From contig NZ_LR880474.1 of NCBI RefSeq assembly GCF_904066215.1, forward strand, positions 2,790,001 to 2,854,000: DNA of 64,000 bases, read 5' to 3'. Below, in pieces: positions 17,090 to 25,358 of the stretch. Both the position numbers and the translations under genes were made by a program. Source of the stretch: Microbacterium sp. Nx66 (lineage in GTDB: Bacteria; Actinomycetota; Actinomycetes; Actinomycetales; Microbacteriaceae). The stretch's first letter is position 1; every line of letters starts with the position of its first letter. The notes below the pieces were generated by a model. The model was not told the DNA's origin. It did not search any database and worked only from the letters and a program-made list of their open reading frames with translations.

Positions 17090-17958
17090 GCGGGCACGCG
17101 GCGGAGCTTCGCCATCGGCGCCCGCTCGCTGTCGAAGACGCGCTTGACGCCGTCGCCCACCGCGCTCTCGATGACACGGATGTCGCGGACCAGGTGTTCC
17201 AGGCCCCCGGGCTCCAGGGATGCGGCGTGATCAGAACCCCACATCGTCCGGTCCAGGGTGATGTGGCGCTCCACGGCGACGGCTCCCATCGCGACCGCGG
17301 CGAGGGAGATCTGCAGGCCGCGCTCGTGTCCCGAATAGCCGACCGGGATCCCCGGATAGCGGTCCCGCAGGGTCGCGATCACCCGCAGGTTCGCCTCCTC
17401 GGGCTCGAGCGGATAGGTCGAGGTCGCGTGCATGAGGACGACACGGTCGGTGCCGAGCGTGTCCAGCGCGCGGTCGATCTGCTCCATGGTGGACATGCCC
17501 GTCGAGAGGATGACCGGCTTCCCGGTCTCGCGCAGCGCGACGAGCAGCTCGGTGTCGGTCAGACTCGCCGACGCGACCTTGTGCGCCACGACGTTGAGGT
17601 CTTCGAGGAAGGCGACGCTCGGCACGTCCCACGGCGAGGCGAACCAGTCCAGGCCCTGCATCGTCGCGTGGTCGCCGATCTCGACGTATTCGTCGCGGCC
17701 GAACTCCACTCGGCGCCGGTAGTCGAGGTAGCTCATGGTGCCCCACGGCGTCTCTCGCGGCACGTCGCGCATGTGCTCCGGGGTGGAGATCTCGGGCGTG
17801 CGCTTCTGGAACTTCACCGCGTCCGCGCCGGCTCGGGCCGCGACGTCGATGAGGCGCTTGGCGATGTCGACGTCGCCGTTGTGGTTGAGGCCGATCTCCG
17901 CGATGACGTAGGCGGGACGGCCGCCGCCGATCACGTGCGATCCGATGCTGACAGTCAT
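17086..17958 (-). CDS. neuB: NeuB-type nonulosonic acid synthase (no SAF domain)
   Basis: A 290-residue TIM-barrel enzyme of the sialic acid synthase family, which condenses phosphoenolpyruvate with an N-acylmannosamine-like sugar. Visible family motifs are A-E-I-G-L-N-H-N-G-D (20-29), A-D-A-V-K-F-Q, S-P-W-D, K-V-A-S, I-L-S-T-G-M-S-T, H-A-T-S-T-Y-P, G-Y-S-G-H and E-R-H-I-T-L-D-R. Canonical NeuB is about 340-350 residues and ends in a SAF (antifreeze-like) domain, which is missing here. GGAGG lies just upstream of ATG 17958. The fused phosphatase in the next-upstream gene suggests that its product may be phosphorylated. Confidence 0.88.
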   Translation of the reverse strand: MTVSIGSHVIGGGRPAYVIAEIGLNHNGDVDIAKRLIDVAARAGADAVKFQKRTPEISTPEHMRDVPRETPWGTMSYLDYRRRVEFGRDEYVEIGDHATMQGLDWFASPWDVPSVAFLEDLNVVAHKVASASLTDTELLVALRETGKPVILSTGMSTMEQIDRALDTLGTDRVVLMHATSTYPLEPEEANLRVIATLRDRYPGIPVGYSGHERGLQISLAAVAMGAVAVERHITLDRTMWGSDHAASLEPGGLEHLVRDIRVIESAVGDGVKRVFDSERAPMAKLRRVPA

Positions 17959-18051
17959 GATTCCTCCGGTCGTCGAACGGTCAACCGCCCCGTCCTTCCT
18001 GAGTACGGGCCGCGGGTGAACACCGATCGACCGGACGGTTACCGGGGGCGG

Positions 18052-19212
18052 TCAGCTCGACAACACCCGTTCGACGAGCTCCCGCACGGCCCCGTCGCCG
18101 CCTCGCCTCCCCAGCACGACGCGCGCCTCCGCACGGACGAGCGGGTGGGCGTTCGCGACGGCGACCGGCCAGCCCACGATCCGCATGGCGGGAAGGTCGT
18201 TGACGTCGTTACCGAGGTAGGCGACGTCGGCGAGCGCCACATCCTGCTCCTGCGCCCACTGCCGCAGCGCGGCCTCCTTGTCGGCGATCCCGTGCAGGAC
18301 GGGGACGCGGAGCTTGTCGGCTCGGGCTCGCACCACGGGGTTCACCTCGGTAGAAAGGATCAGCATCGGCACCCCCGCCCGCCGCAGGAGCGAGACGCCC
18401 ATCCCGTCCTCCCGGCTGACCCGCACCCGCTCTCCGCCATCCGCGTCGATGATCGCCGTGTCGTCGGTATGCACCCCGTCGAAGTCGGTGACCACGGCGC
18501 GGACGGGGATCCGCACCGGGCTCTCATGCAGAACGGCAAGGGCCCGTGCGGCCTGAAGCTGCGCGGCATCGTCGATCTCGATCGCGGTCTCCTCGGACAC
18601 GGGGGCGATCCCGATCCGCCCGAAGAAGCGGTGGCGGTGGGCGCGGAATCCGTCGACCCGGAACACGTAGAAGGCTCCGGTCTCCAGATAGTGCGGCTCT
18701 CGGTCCTGGCGGCGAGGGCGGTGGCCGGCCTCGTGGTTGATCGCCTCGGCCGTGCCGTCGACCCCCCGGCGCCAGAGGAAACCGTAGGTCTCGACGGCGG
18801 AGAAGACGCTGTCGGACTCTCCCTGCTGCACCTCGGCGACGGCATCGGCCAACGCGGCGCTCGGGAGGAAGGGCGAGGTGGCCTGCAGGAACGCGACGAC
18901 CTCGAACCGCTCACCCTCGCGCTCCAGCTCATCGAGCGCATGGAGGATCGCCGCCTCCGAGGTCGCGGTGTCTCCGGAGAGCTCGACCGGCCGCCGGATC
19001 ACCCGCGCGCCCGCCTCCTCGGCCGCCACGGCGATCTCGTCGTCGTCGGTCGAGACGATCACGAGGTCGAAGCACGCCGCCGCCCGCGCAGCGTGCACGG
19101 CTCTGGCGACGAGGGGGACGCCCCCCACACGCTCGAGGTTCTTCCGCGGGATCTGCTTCGATCCGCCCCGCGCGGGGATGATCGCCACCGTCGTCTGCAG
19201 GCGCTCGTCCAT
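18052..19212 (-). CDS. neuA: CMP-nonulosonate synthetase fused to a KdsC-like HAD phosphatase
   Basis: A 386-residue two-domain protein. Residues 1-225 are an acylneuraminate cytidylyltransferase with I-P-A-R-G-G-S-K-Q-I-P-R-K-N (CTP binding), S-T-D-D-D-E-I and L-Q-A-T-S-P-F. Residues ~230-386 are a HAD phosphatase of the KdsC group with V-V-T-D-F-D-G-V-H-T-D-D, I-L-S-T-E and Y-L-G-N-D-V-N-D-L. Together they would dephosphorylate the NeuB product and activate it with CMP. ATG 19212 is preceded by AGGAGA at 6 nt. A much longer open frame continues upstream through two other genes but is not coding there. Confidence 0.9.
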   Translation of the reverse strand: MDERLQTTVAIIPARGGSKQIPRKNLERVGGVPLVARAVHAARAAACFDLVIVSTDDDEIAVAAEEAGARVIRRPVELSGDTATSEAAILHALDELEREGERFEVVAFLQATSPFLPSAALADAVAEVQQGESDSVFSAVETYGFLWRRGVDGTAEAINHEAGHRPRRQDREPHYLETGAFYVFRVDGFRAHRHRFFGRIGIAPVSEETAIEIDDAAQLQAARALAVLHESPVRIPVRAVVTDFDGVHTDDTAIIDADGGERVRVSREDGMGVSLLRRAGVPMLILSTEVNPVVRARADKLRVPVLHGIADKEAALRQWAQEQDVALADVAYLGNDVNDLPAMRIVGWPVAVANAHPLVRAEARVVLGRRGGDGAVRELVERVLSS

Positions 19213-19223
19213 GTCATGTCTCC

Positions 19224-20588
19224 TCATCGTCCGCGGATCTCCCGCCAGGCACGGCCCACGCGGCGTCGGGCGCCGACAGCGGTCAGCCGCCATTCCTCTA
19301 TCCGTCCCACCCCGCCGCGCGGAGCCAGCAGGCGGCGCACGCCCCGCGGCGCCGACCCCCCGGGGAGGGCGAGCGCGGTCAGCCGCTCCGATGCGAAGTA
19401 CCGCCGACGCTCCTCGCGGTCGAGGCCGTCCAGCAGCTCCTCCGCCCTGGCTCGAAGGTGCCCCGCGATCTCCGGTTGCATCGTGTAGCCCACCGCGTCC
19501 ACGAGGAGCTGCAACCGATCCGGATCGGCATAGGGGGAGAGCGTCCGTGTGAGCGCATCGACGATCGTCAGGGGGATGCGGTTGCTGTTCTCCACCGGGG
19601 TCAGGGTGCGGAGCAGCTCCGTCGCGCCCGCGGCGCCGATCCTCCGCCCGAACAGGGTGCGGACCGTGGGCAGAGCCGTCGAGAAGGTCGCCACGACGGC
19701 GCGCGCGTCGAGGCGCTCCGCCAGGAGTTCGGCAGCCAGACGACCGCGGTCCTCCACGAACGCCAGACCGCGACTCTCCGCATGAGCGCGCACGGCGTGG
19801 GCGAGCTGCGGCGGTGCTGCGGGATGGGGCTTGAAGACGATCCGCTCCGGGAGCTCTTCCGCCGCCCGGTCCACCAGACGCTGCTGGAGCGCGACCTCCT
19901 CCGTCGCGGTCATCAGACCGAGGGCCGCGAGGTACTGTCCCAGCACGAGCACGGTCGCCGGTCCTGCAGCGGTCGACCCTTCCGACGACTCTCCCGTCTC
20001 CTGCAGCGCCGCCGCGAAGGGCTCCGGAGGCACCGGGACCGCCGCCGCGTGCGGAGAGGCCACCAGCGGACGGACGCCGGGCACCACGTCGGCGTACACG
20101 ACCCGTTCGATCCGCGCCGTGACCGCGTGCGGCAGCCGTACCCGCATCGGCGCGTAGGTCATGAGGCCGTCGCCGACGATGGTCACCCGCGCCTCGGGGA
20201 ACACGGAGAGGAGAGTACGGGCCGGTGCGACCTGGGGGCTCTGCACGAACAGCTCGATCTCCCGCGGGTCGAGCCGCCACGCTCGCGCGAGGAGTCGCCC
20301 CAGCACGGGGAGGTCGGCGTCCGCGGGTTCCCAGGCGCTCGGATGCAGGGGTCCCAGCACGTCGGCCAACGGCTCGACACGATGGAACCGGCCGCGGAGG
20401 GAGTGCAGCGCGGGATCCGTGTCGATGCCGACGACCGTCTCCGGGACCCGCGACGAGGTGAACGGCACGAGCACCCGCTCCGGGGCGTGAGCGCCCGCGC
20501 CGGAGCCCGCGTCGAGCAGGCCCGCATCGATCGCGGCGGCCGCGGTCGCGAGCCCGTAGGCGCTGTGCAGGGCGAAGAGGCGGGTCAT
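19224..20588 (-). CDS. Polysialyltransferase-family glycosyltransferase
   Basis: A 454-residue protein resembling bacterial alpha-2,8-polysialyltransferase/GT52-type sialyltransferases. The N-terminus M-T-R-L-F-A-L-H-S-A-Y-G-L fits the family. The three motif regions are G-D-G (139-141), K-P-H-P (253-256) and F-S-T (302-304, in place of the usual SS/T); in the family these hold the general base, the CMP-binding His-Pro and a conserved Ser. It should transfer a sialic-acid-like sugar from its CMP donor to a surface glycan. ATG 20588 overlaps the stop of the GT2 gene by four bases. Confidence 0.75.
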   Translation of the reverse strand: MTRLFALHSAYGLATAAAAIDAGLLDAGSGAGAHAPERVLVPFTSSRVPETVVGIDTDPALHSLRGRFHRVEPLADVLGPLHPSAWEPADADLPVLGRLLARAWRLDPREIELFVQSPQVAPARTLLSVFPEARVTIVGDGLMTYAPMRVRLPHAVTARIERVVYADVVPGVRPLVASPHAAAVPVPPEPFAAALQETGESSEGSTAAGPATVLVLGQYLAALGLMTATEEVALQQRLVDRAAEELPERIVFKPHPAAPPQLAHAVRAHAESRGLAFVEDRGRLAAELLAERLDARAVVATFSTALPTVRTLFGRRIGAAGATELLRTLTPVENSNRIPLTIVDALTRTLSPYADPDRLQLLVDAVGYTMQPEIAGHLRARAEELLDGLDREERRRYFASERLTALALPGGSAPRGVRRLLAPRGGVGRIEEWRLTAVGARRRVGRAWREIRGR

Positions 20589-21565
20589 GTCGCGTGGCCT
20601 CCGCCGCGCAGGCTGCGCGCGAGCACCCGACGTCGCGGACCGTCGAGCCGGGCGAGCACCGTGGCGACCTCCGCCGCCGGGAGGTCGTGCAGCAGTGCGC
20701 GGATCCGCCTCCGCATCTCGCGACGCACGGGTGGCGCCATGCGCCGCGAGCGCACCAGGTGATGCGCGCTGAGGGCGAGCGCGGTCCAGACGGCCTTCGG
20801 GAGGAAGCGGTCGGCATCGCGGTCTTTCCGGACGAGCTCGATCACCTCCGCCAGCGCGGGGGCGAAGTCGAGCTGGCGGCGGTCGTGCACCTGCGTGAGC
20901 GACGTCTCGACGCCTCGGCGGTAGAGCAGCGCCGGGGCGTCCACCACGGCGAACGAGGCCGCGTCCAGATGCAGGCGCCAGATCCAAGGGCGGTCCTCGG
21001 CCGTGAAGAGGCCGGAGGGGAACGCGGCGAGCCCCCGGTCGAGCACACGGCGGTGCAGGAGTCCCGCCCAGGCGAAGGGGTAGTCCACCATGCTCGGCTC
21101 ATCGACCGGAAGGATCGCCTCCCGGGGTGGTAGGACCCGCTCCCTCCACGGATACGGAGCCCGGACGAGCGCACGCCGCATCCCGGTGACGGTGACATGA
21201 TCCGTCCGGAGGAAGTCGCACCGGAGCTCTCGCAGGCGCGCGGCGAGGACCGCGAGGCGCTGCGGCTGCATCCAGTCGTCCCCGTCGACGAAGCAGAACG
21301 CCTCGCCCTCGACGTGGGCGAGCCCCTGGTTGCGTGCCGACGCCAGCCCGCGCGGCTCGGCGTTCCGCAGCACCTGGGCGTGCGGGAACCGCTCCGCATA
21401 GTGCGCCATGAGCGCGCCGGTCTCGTCGCGGGAGCCGTCGTCGATGGCCACGAGCTTCAGAGCGGCGGGATCGTCGAACTGCCGGGTGAGCGTCTCGAGG
21501 GTGGTGCCGATGTACGGGCCGGCGTCCTTCGCAGGCAGGATGACGGTGACGAGGGGCGTGCGCAC
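20585..21565 (-). CDS. Family 2 glycosyltransferase
   Basis: A 326-residue GT-A glycosyltransferase. T-V-I-L-P-A-K-D-A-G opens the domain, V-A-I-D-D-G-S-R-D-E-T-G is the nucleotide-binding region and F-V-D-G-D-D-W supplies the metal-binding Asp residues. It is the first gene of the nonulosonate cluster and overlaps the polysialyltransferase gene by ATGA. GTG 21565 is preferred because GGGAGC lies upstream and the fold begins at once; the open frame continues 49 codons further with a low-complexity Arg/Ser/Thr sequence that does not look coding. Confidence 0.87.
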   Translation of the reverse strand: MRTPLVTVILPAKDAGPYIGTTLETLTRQFDDPAALKLVAIDDGSRDETGALMAHYAERFPHAQVLRNAEPRGLASARNQGLAHVEGEAFCFVDGDDWMQPQRLAVLAARLRELRCDFLRTDHVTVTGMRRALVRAPYPWRERVLPPREAILPVDEPSMVDYPFAWAGLLHRRVLDRGLAAFPSGLFTAEDRPWIWRLHLDAASFAVVDAPALLYRRGVETSLTQVHDRRQLDFAPALAEVIELVRKDRDADRFLPKAVWTALALSAHHLVRSRRMAPPVRREMRRRIRALLHDLPAAEVATVLARLDGPRRRVLARSLRGGGHAT

Positions 21566-21933
21566 GGAGCTCCCGGAGTGGGCGATGGGCTCGTCATCGT
21601 GGCAGGCGACGGTGGCCGGAGAGCGACCGTGCGGTGAACGTCCGGTGACGCGCGAGGTGAACGCTGAGGTGTGGCCCGCACCCGAACGAGCCACACCCCC
21701 AGTGCGTTGCACTGCCGGATGCGAACACCCGGTGAACCGTCACCGTGAGGCGACGGCCACCCCGCGGCGGTACTGGCCCCCACCAGCGAACCGCGAGGCG
21801 TCGTCGAGAGCGACTCCATGAAGATCAGCACTCAACACGTAACACGATACAACCGTCTGTTCGATCGCGCGAATCGGCCTAGGTCAATCCGTGAAAATTC
21901 GCGCCGAGCCTCCGGATCGGCGACGATGGACGG
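21566..21933. other. Non-coding region upstream of the glycan cluster
   Basis: 368 bp between two divergent genes with no convincing open frame. It holds three GGTGAAC words (near 21633, 21656 and 21731), a small palindrome CAGTGC-GTT-GCACTG (21701-21715) and an unusually AT-rich patch (about 21830-21900) for this genome, which is the likeliest place for the promoters. I cannot name -10/-35 boxes with confidence. Confidence 0.5.
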
Positions 21934-22860
21934 ATGCGGTGGCCCTGGAGCACGATATGGCGCCCGATGTGGCGGCGCCAGCGCGTCGGAGGCATCGAGC
22001 TGCGCTGGCTCACGGCACGGTCGTGGACCCAGCGCTGGTACCCCCAGGGCATCGACGTCGGCGAGCGCCGCGGACGACGCGCTCTCGCGGTGAGCTGGTT
22101 CCGCCAGGACCCGTCGGGGCGCCACCTCGCCTCGCGCGTGACCCTCGTGGATCGCGAACGCACCCGCCGCCTCGACATCGTGCTGGCCGTCGCCGACGAC
22201 GACGGCGTCCTGCAGCCCGCACCGATCCATGCGGGAGGACTCGCCTGGTTCGGCGACCGCCTGTTCGCGGCGGCCACCAGGCAGGGCATCTGGGAGTTCG
22301 ACCTCGGTGCGCTCCGGCGGGTGCACGGCACGGAGGCACAGCGGATCCGAGGAGGCACGAGCCGCCGCGATCGGCGTACGACGGTGGTGGCCGTGCGGAC
22401 CCGTCGCCACCCGGTGACGCTGCGGTGTTCCTTTCTCGGTCGCGTGTTCGACGAGGACGGGACGCCGCTCCCCCGCGTGCTCATCGGCGAGTACCGGGGT
22501 CAGGAGACGGGAGAGGTCGGCGAGTTCACCATCCCCCTCGGACCCGACGACGGCTTCGTCGAACACGAGCGCTTCACCCCCGGCATCCGGCACATGCAGG
22601 GGGCCGTGCGGTGGGGTGACCGCTACCTCGTCTCACAGTCCGATCACCTCCGGCCCGGGGTGCTGTGGTCCGGCCGCCACGATGCACTCACCCGGCACCC
22701 GATGGCTCTGCCCGTCGGCTGCGAGGATCTGGCCCTCGACCCCGACGACGAGCTGCTGTGGACGCTGGGTGAGCATCCGTGGCGGCGCGTGGTGCGGGGC
22801 ATCCCCTTCGTCAGCCTCGGGCTCCGGGTTCCCGGCGGGGCCACGGGACCGCGAACGTAG
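21934..22860 (+). CDS. Hypothetical protein, beta-propeller-like
   Basis: A 308-residue protein I do not recognise. It has no signal peptide or membrane helix despite a Trp-rich start (W-P-W-S-T-I-W-R-P-M-W). Alternating short beta-strand patterns with Gly/Asp turns recur (for example G-L-A-W-F-G-D-R-L-F-A-A-A, A-V-R-W-G-D-R-Y-L-V-S-Q, L-A-L-D-P-D-D-E-L-L-W-T-L-G), as in six-bladed propellers of the SMP-30/strictosidine type, but catalytic residues are not evident. It ends just 9 bp before the DUF4229 gene on the same strand, and its TAG stop is part of that gene's -10 box. Confidence 0.65.
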   Translation: MRWPWSTIWRPMWRRQRVGGIELRWLTARSWTQRWYPQGIDVGERRGRRALAVSWFRQDPSGRHLASRVTLVDRERTRRLDIVLAVADDDGVLQPAPIHAGGLAWFGDRLFAAATRQGIWEFDLGALRRVHGTEAQRIRGGTSRRDRRTTVVAVRTRRHPVTLRCSFLGRVFDEDGTPLPRVLIGEYRGQETGEVGEFTIPLGPDDGFVEHERFTPGIRHMQGAVRWGDRYLVSQSDHLRPGVLWSGRHDALTRHPMALPVGCEDLALDPDDELLWTLGEHPWRRVVRGIPFVSLGLRVPGGATGPRT

Positions 22861-22869
22861 ACTGAGGGG

Positions 22870-23160
22870 GTGAAGAAGCCCGCCCCCCTCCTCGTCTACA
22901 CCGTGCTGCGCCTGCTGGCGTTCCTCGTCCCGCTGGCCATCCTGTGGTTCTTCTTCCCGATCTTCCGCGAGTTCTGGTGGCTCGCCGCGATCTTCGCCGC
23001 CCTCATCGGCGCGAGCATCTCGATGCTCTTCCTGCGCACCCCGCTCTCGGACGCCTCCGCACGCCTGCACGAGCGCCGGCAGGGCAAGGTCTCCGGACGG
23101 CAGGCCGACGCCGACGCCGAAGACGAGCTCGTCGACCGCTCCCCCGACGAGCGCCCCTGA
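22870..23160 (+). CDS. DUF4229 membrane protein
   Basis: A 96-residue protein with two transmembrane helices (about 9-31 and 36-55) and a charged cytoplasmic tail (R-R-Q-G-K-V-S-G-R-Q-A-D-A-D-A-E-D-E). Sequence and length match DUF4229, a small actinobacterial family commonly found beside menA, as here. Function is unknown; a link to menaquinone or respiratory membranes is contextual. The GTG start is 6 nt after TAGACT (22858-22863). Confidence 0.85.
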   Translation: MKKPAPLLVYTVLRLLAFLVPLAILWFFFPIFREFWWLAAIFAALIGASISMLFLRTPLSDASARLHERRQGKVSGRQADADAEDELVDRSPDERP

Positions 23161-23183
23161 CGCTTTCCGCCTCGCGCACCCGC

Positions 23184-23264
23184 GCACAACTTCGGAGATC
23201 CGCCGCGGCACGCCGCCCGCGCGGTCATCAACGCGGCGTGTCGTCCACCGTCTCCGAAGTCGTG
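23184..23264. repeat. Palindromic element, family 1, copy A
   Basis: Outer arms GCACAACTTCGGAGA (23184-23198) and TCTCCGAAGTCGTG (23251-23264) are inverted with one mismatch. An inner inverted repeat GGCACGCCGC / GCGGCGTGTC lies between, so the transcript can form a long two-part hairpin. The same outer arms recur at 23365-23446 and, diverged, inside the ABC-F gene. Confidence 0.8.
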
Positions 23265-23364
23265 ACCGGCCCTGTCCGCGTCTCCATTGTTGGACTCGGT
23301 CTCAAAACTCTCGGCTAAGCCATAGGTTCGACCGACATCTCGGCCCCTGTGCGGGGGTCACCGC

Positions 23365-23446
23365 GCACGACTTCGGAGCGACCGCAAGACGCGCCGGGGA
23401 GAGGACCAGGACGACGGCGTGTCGGTCGCGAGCTCCGAAGTTGTGC
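23365..23446. repeat. Palindromic element, family 1, copy B
   Basis: Outer arms GCACGACTTCGGAGC (23365-23379) and GCTCCGAAGTTGTGC (23432-23446) are inverted, with an inner CGACCG / CGGTCG pair. It has the same size and arm sequence as copy A 100 bp away, but a largely different centre, which suggests an element whose ends are conserved. Confidence 0.8.
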
Positions 23447-23469
23447 CCGACGGGAGACGGGGAGCGGAG

Positions 23470-24438
23470 TCAGCCGGCGAAGGCCCAGAACAGGGCGCCG
23501 GCGTAGAGCAGCGAGGTGAGCGACGTCAGCGCGAGGGCGATGACCAGTTCCCGCGGTTGACGGTAGGTCCAGACGATCACGATCGCGGGAAGCCCGGCCA
23601 GCAGCGCGAGCAGGGAGATCCAGGCGATCGGGAATAGCAGCGCGAGGAACACGGCGATGCCGAACGGCACGAGCACGAAGAGCGTGAAGAGGACCTGCGT
23701 GGCGCGGCGGCCGATGAGGACCGTCAGGGTGCGCTTGCCGACCTCGCGGTCCTGATCGATGTCGCGGAGGTTGTTGGCCAGCAGCACCGCGCAGGCGAAC
23801 AGTCCGGCGGCGATCGCTCCCAGCCAGGCCTGCTGCGGGAGCATGAAGACCTGCACCCACGTGGTACCGAGGGTGGCCACGAGCCCGAAGAACACGAAGA
23901 CGAAGACCTCGCCGAGGCCGTAGTACCCGTAGGGCCGCTTCCCGCCGGTGTAGAACCAGGCGGCGACGATGCAGGCCGCGCCGACCGCGAGCATCCACCA
24001 CTGCCCGGTGCGGACGACGATCGCCACACCGACCACGGCGGCGAGCGCGAAGAAGACGAGGCCGATGACGAGCACCGTGCGCGGCTTCACGCGGCCGGAG
24101 GCCGTGAGCCGCGCCGGGCCGACCCGATGGGCGTCGGTGCCGCGGATGCCGTCGCTGTAGTCATTGGTGAAGTTCACGCCGATCTGCAGCAGGACCGCCA
24201 CAGCGAGGCACGCGAGCGCGATCACCCAGTGGAACTCCGGACCCGTACTACGTGCGGCCCCCGTGCCGATGACGACGGGGGCGATCGCGAGGGGCAGCGT
24301 GCGCAGACGCGCCGCACCGATCCAGTCGCCGATCGTCACGGGACCCGCTTCGACGACCGGCCGTTTGGCCGGGTTTCCGCTGGTGCGCGGCGGGGTGCGC
24401 CGACCGGACTTCTTCTTGCGCTGGGAGGATGCTGCCAC
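23470..24438 (-). CDS. menA: 1,4-dihydroxy-2-naphthoate polyprenyltransferase
   Basis: A 322-residue UbiA-type membrane prenyltransferase that joins the polyprenyl diphosphate to dihydroxynaphthoate, giving demethylmenaquinone. Both Asp-rich motifs are present: N-F-T-N-D-Y-S-D-G (about 92-100) and N-N-L-R-D-I-D-Q-D-R-E. Seven to nine transmembrane helices follow a basic 25-residue N-terminus. It uses the product of the polyprenyl synthase at 2140 and feeds MenG at 3245, although 20 kb separates them. The GTG start has TAGGAT (24446-24451) 7 nt upstream. Confidence 0.94.
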   Translation of the reverse strand: MAASSQRKKKSGRRTPPRTSGNPAKRPVVEAGPVTIGDWIGAARLRTLPLAIAPVVIGTGAARSTGPEFHWVIALACLAVAVLLQIGVNFTNDYSDGIRGTDAHRVGPARLTASGRVKPRTVLVIGLVFFALAAVVGVAIVVRTGQWWMLAVGAACIVAAWFYTGGKRPYGYYGLGEVFVFVFFGLVATLGTTWVQVFMLPQQAWLGAIAAGLFACAVLLANNLRDIDQDREVGKRTLTVLIGRRATQVLFTLFVLVPFGIAVFLALLFPIAWISLLALLAGLPAIVIVWTYRQPRELVIALALTSLTSLLYAGALFWAFAG

Positions 24439-24474
24439 CCACGGAATCCTAGTCGTCGCGGCGAGGCGGCGAGC

Positions 24475-24765
24475 TCAGCGGTGCGGGTTGCTGTCCTTGC
24501 CGTCGAGCCAGAGCTCGTCGGTCTTGTCGGCGTGCGCCCCGGTCATGCCGACGTGTTTGTCGCTGATCTTCGGCCCCTTGAGGATGACGTGGACCATGGC
24601 CTGCGCGTGGCCGTGACCGAGGCCGTACTCCTGCTTGAGCCAGTTGAGGACGACGGTGGATTTCGTGCTCTCGTCGAACCCCTGCTCGTGGGCGAGGGCG
24701 ATGAACTGCCGCGGCGTGAGGCCGGTCTGGGTCTCGACCTTGTCGAGGTATGCCTGGAAGGACAT
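24475..24765 (-). CDS. DUF4287 protein
   Basis: A 96-residue soluble protein with the DUF4287 pattern (M-S-F-Q-A-Y-L-D-K-V-E-x-x-T-G, L-A-H-E-Q-G-F, V-V-L-N-W-L-K-Q-E-Y-G-L-G-H-G-H-A-Q-A-M). Some homologues carry a DUF5655 partner domain, absent here. Function is unknown. ATG 24765 is preceded by GGAGAG, which gives a standard ribosome site; the open frame upstream is not coding. Confidence 0.85.
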   Translation of the reverse strand: MSFQAYLDKVETQTGLTPRQFIALAHEQGFDESTKSTVVLNWLKQEYGLGHGHAQAMVHVILKGPKISDKHVGMTGAHADKTDELWLDGKDSNPHR

Positions 24766-24827
24766 GGTTCTCTCCACTCTCCGTCCCCGTCGAGGAACGT
24801 CTGGATGATGATCCCACGTCGCCCGGT

Positions 24828-25286
24828 CTACTCGGCGGACGCGACCGGGATGATGGGCCGGTGCTCGTAGTAGGTCTGCAGGACCACGGTCGTGCGGGTG
24901 CTCACGTTCGCCGCGAGCCGGACATCGCGGACGAGCTGTTCCAGGTCGCGCGGCGTCGGTACGCGGACGAACAGCATGTAGCTCGCGTCCCCGGCGATGG
25001 AGTGACACGCCTCGATCGCGTCGAGGTGCTCCAGGAGCTCGGGGGCGTTGTCGGGCTGGGCCGGATCGAGCGGCGTGATCTCGATGAAGGCGGACAGCGG
25101 AGTCCCCGCCTGCTCCGGGTCCAGGATCGCCCGGTAGCCGGTGATGACGCCGCGGGTCTCGAGTCGCCGCAACCGGGACTGCACCGCCGACACGGACAGC
25201 CCGACGGCCTCGGAGAGCTGGGACAGCGTCGCCCTCCCGTCACGGGAGATGGTCGCCAGGATCGCACGGTCGACAGAATCATCCAT
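24828..25286 (-). CDS. Lrp/AsnC-family regulator
   Basis: A 152-residue regulator. The N-terminal helix-turn-helix (about 5-60: D-R-A-I-L-A-T-I-S-R-D-G-R-A-T-L-S-Q-L-S, then L-S-V-S-A-V-Q-S-R-L-R-R-L) is followed by a C-terminal RAM/AsnC ligand domain with the G-D-A-S-Y-M-L-F-V-R-V stretch. It is divergent from the DUF6421 gene and probably controls it and itself through the inverted repeat between them, with an amino acid as likely effector. The ATG is 7 nt after TAATCT (25294-25299). Confidence 0.92.
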   Translation of the reverse strand: MDDSVDRAILATISRDGRATLSQLSEAVGLSVSAVQSRLRRLETRGVITGYRAILDPEQAGTPLSAFIEITPLDPAQPDNAPELLEHLDAIEACHSIAGDASYMLFVRVPTPRDLEQLVRDVRLAANVSTRTTVVLQTYYEHRPIIPVASAE

Positions 25287-25358
25287 AGCTGTAAGATTAT
25301 CGTCAGGATTCCGTTATCACCGGAATCTTTCCGTTTTTCACTGCGATCGGAGGTTCCG
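25287..25358. promoter_or_regulatory. Lrp-type operator between divergent genes
   Basis: This region contains the inverted repeat GATTCCG-TTATCAC-CGGAATC (7-bp arms, 7-bp spacer, about 25307-25327) followed by a T-rich run. The leaderless -10 box of the lrp gene (TAATCT on the minus strand) is at its left edge, and GGAGG for the DUF6421 gene is at its right. The size and symmetry suit a dimeric Lrp/AsnC site. Confidence 0.75.

Larger units (their letters stand above)
23161..23469. other. Intergenic region with two palindromic elements
   Basis: 309 bp between convergent DUF4229 and menA. It contains two copies of an 80-bp inverted-repeat element, listed separately, with a ~100-bp unique spacer between them. 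No open frame or RNA gene is evident, and part of it may serve as a bidirectional terminator. Confidence 0.7.

Noticed and set aside
18052..20817. Single 921-residue minus-strand frame through NeuA and beyond
   Set aside because: Only the last ~386 codons match a family. Upstream of AGGAGA-ATG 19212 the frame is out of phase with the polysialyltransferase gene and looks non-coding.
21633..21738. Three GGTGAAC words upstream of the glycan cluster as a regulator box
   Set aside because: Spacing is irregular, flanks do not match and the word is short; not enough to claim an operator.
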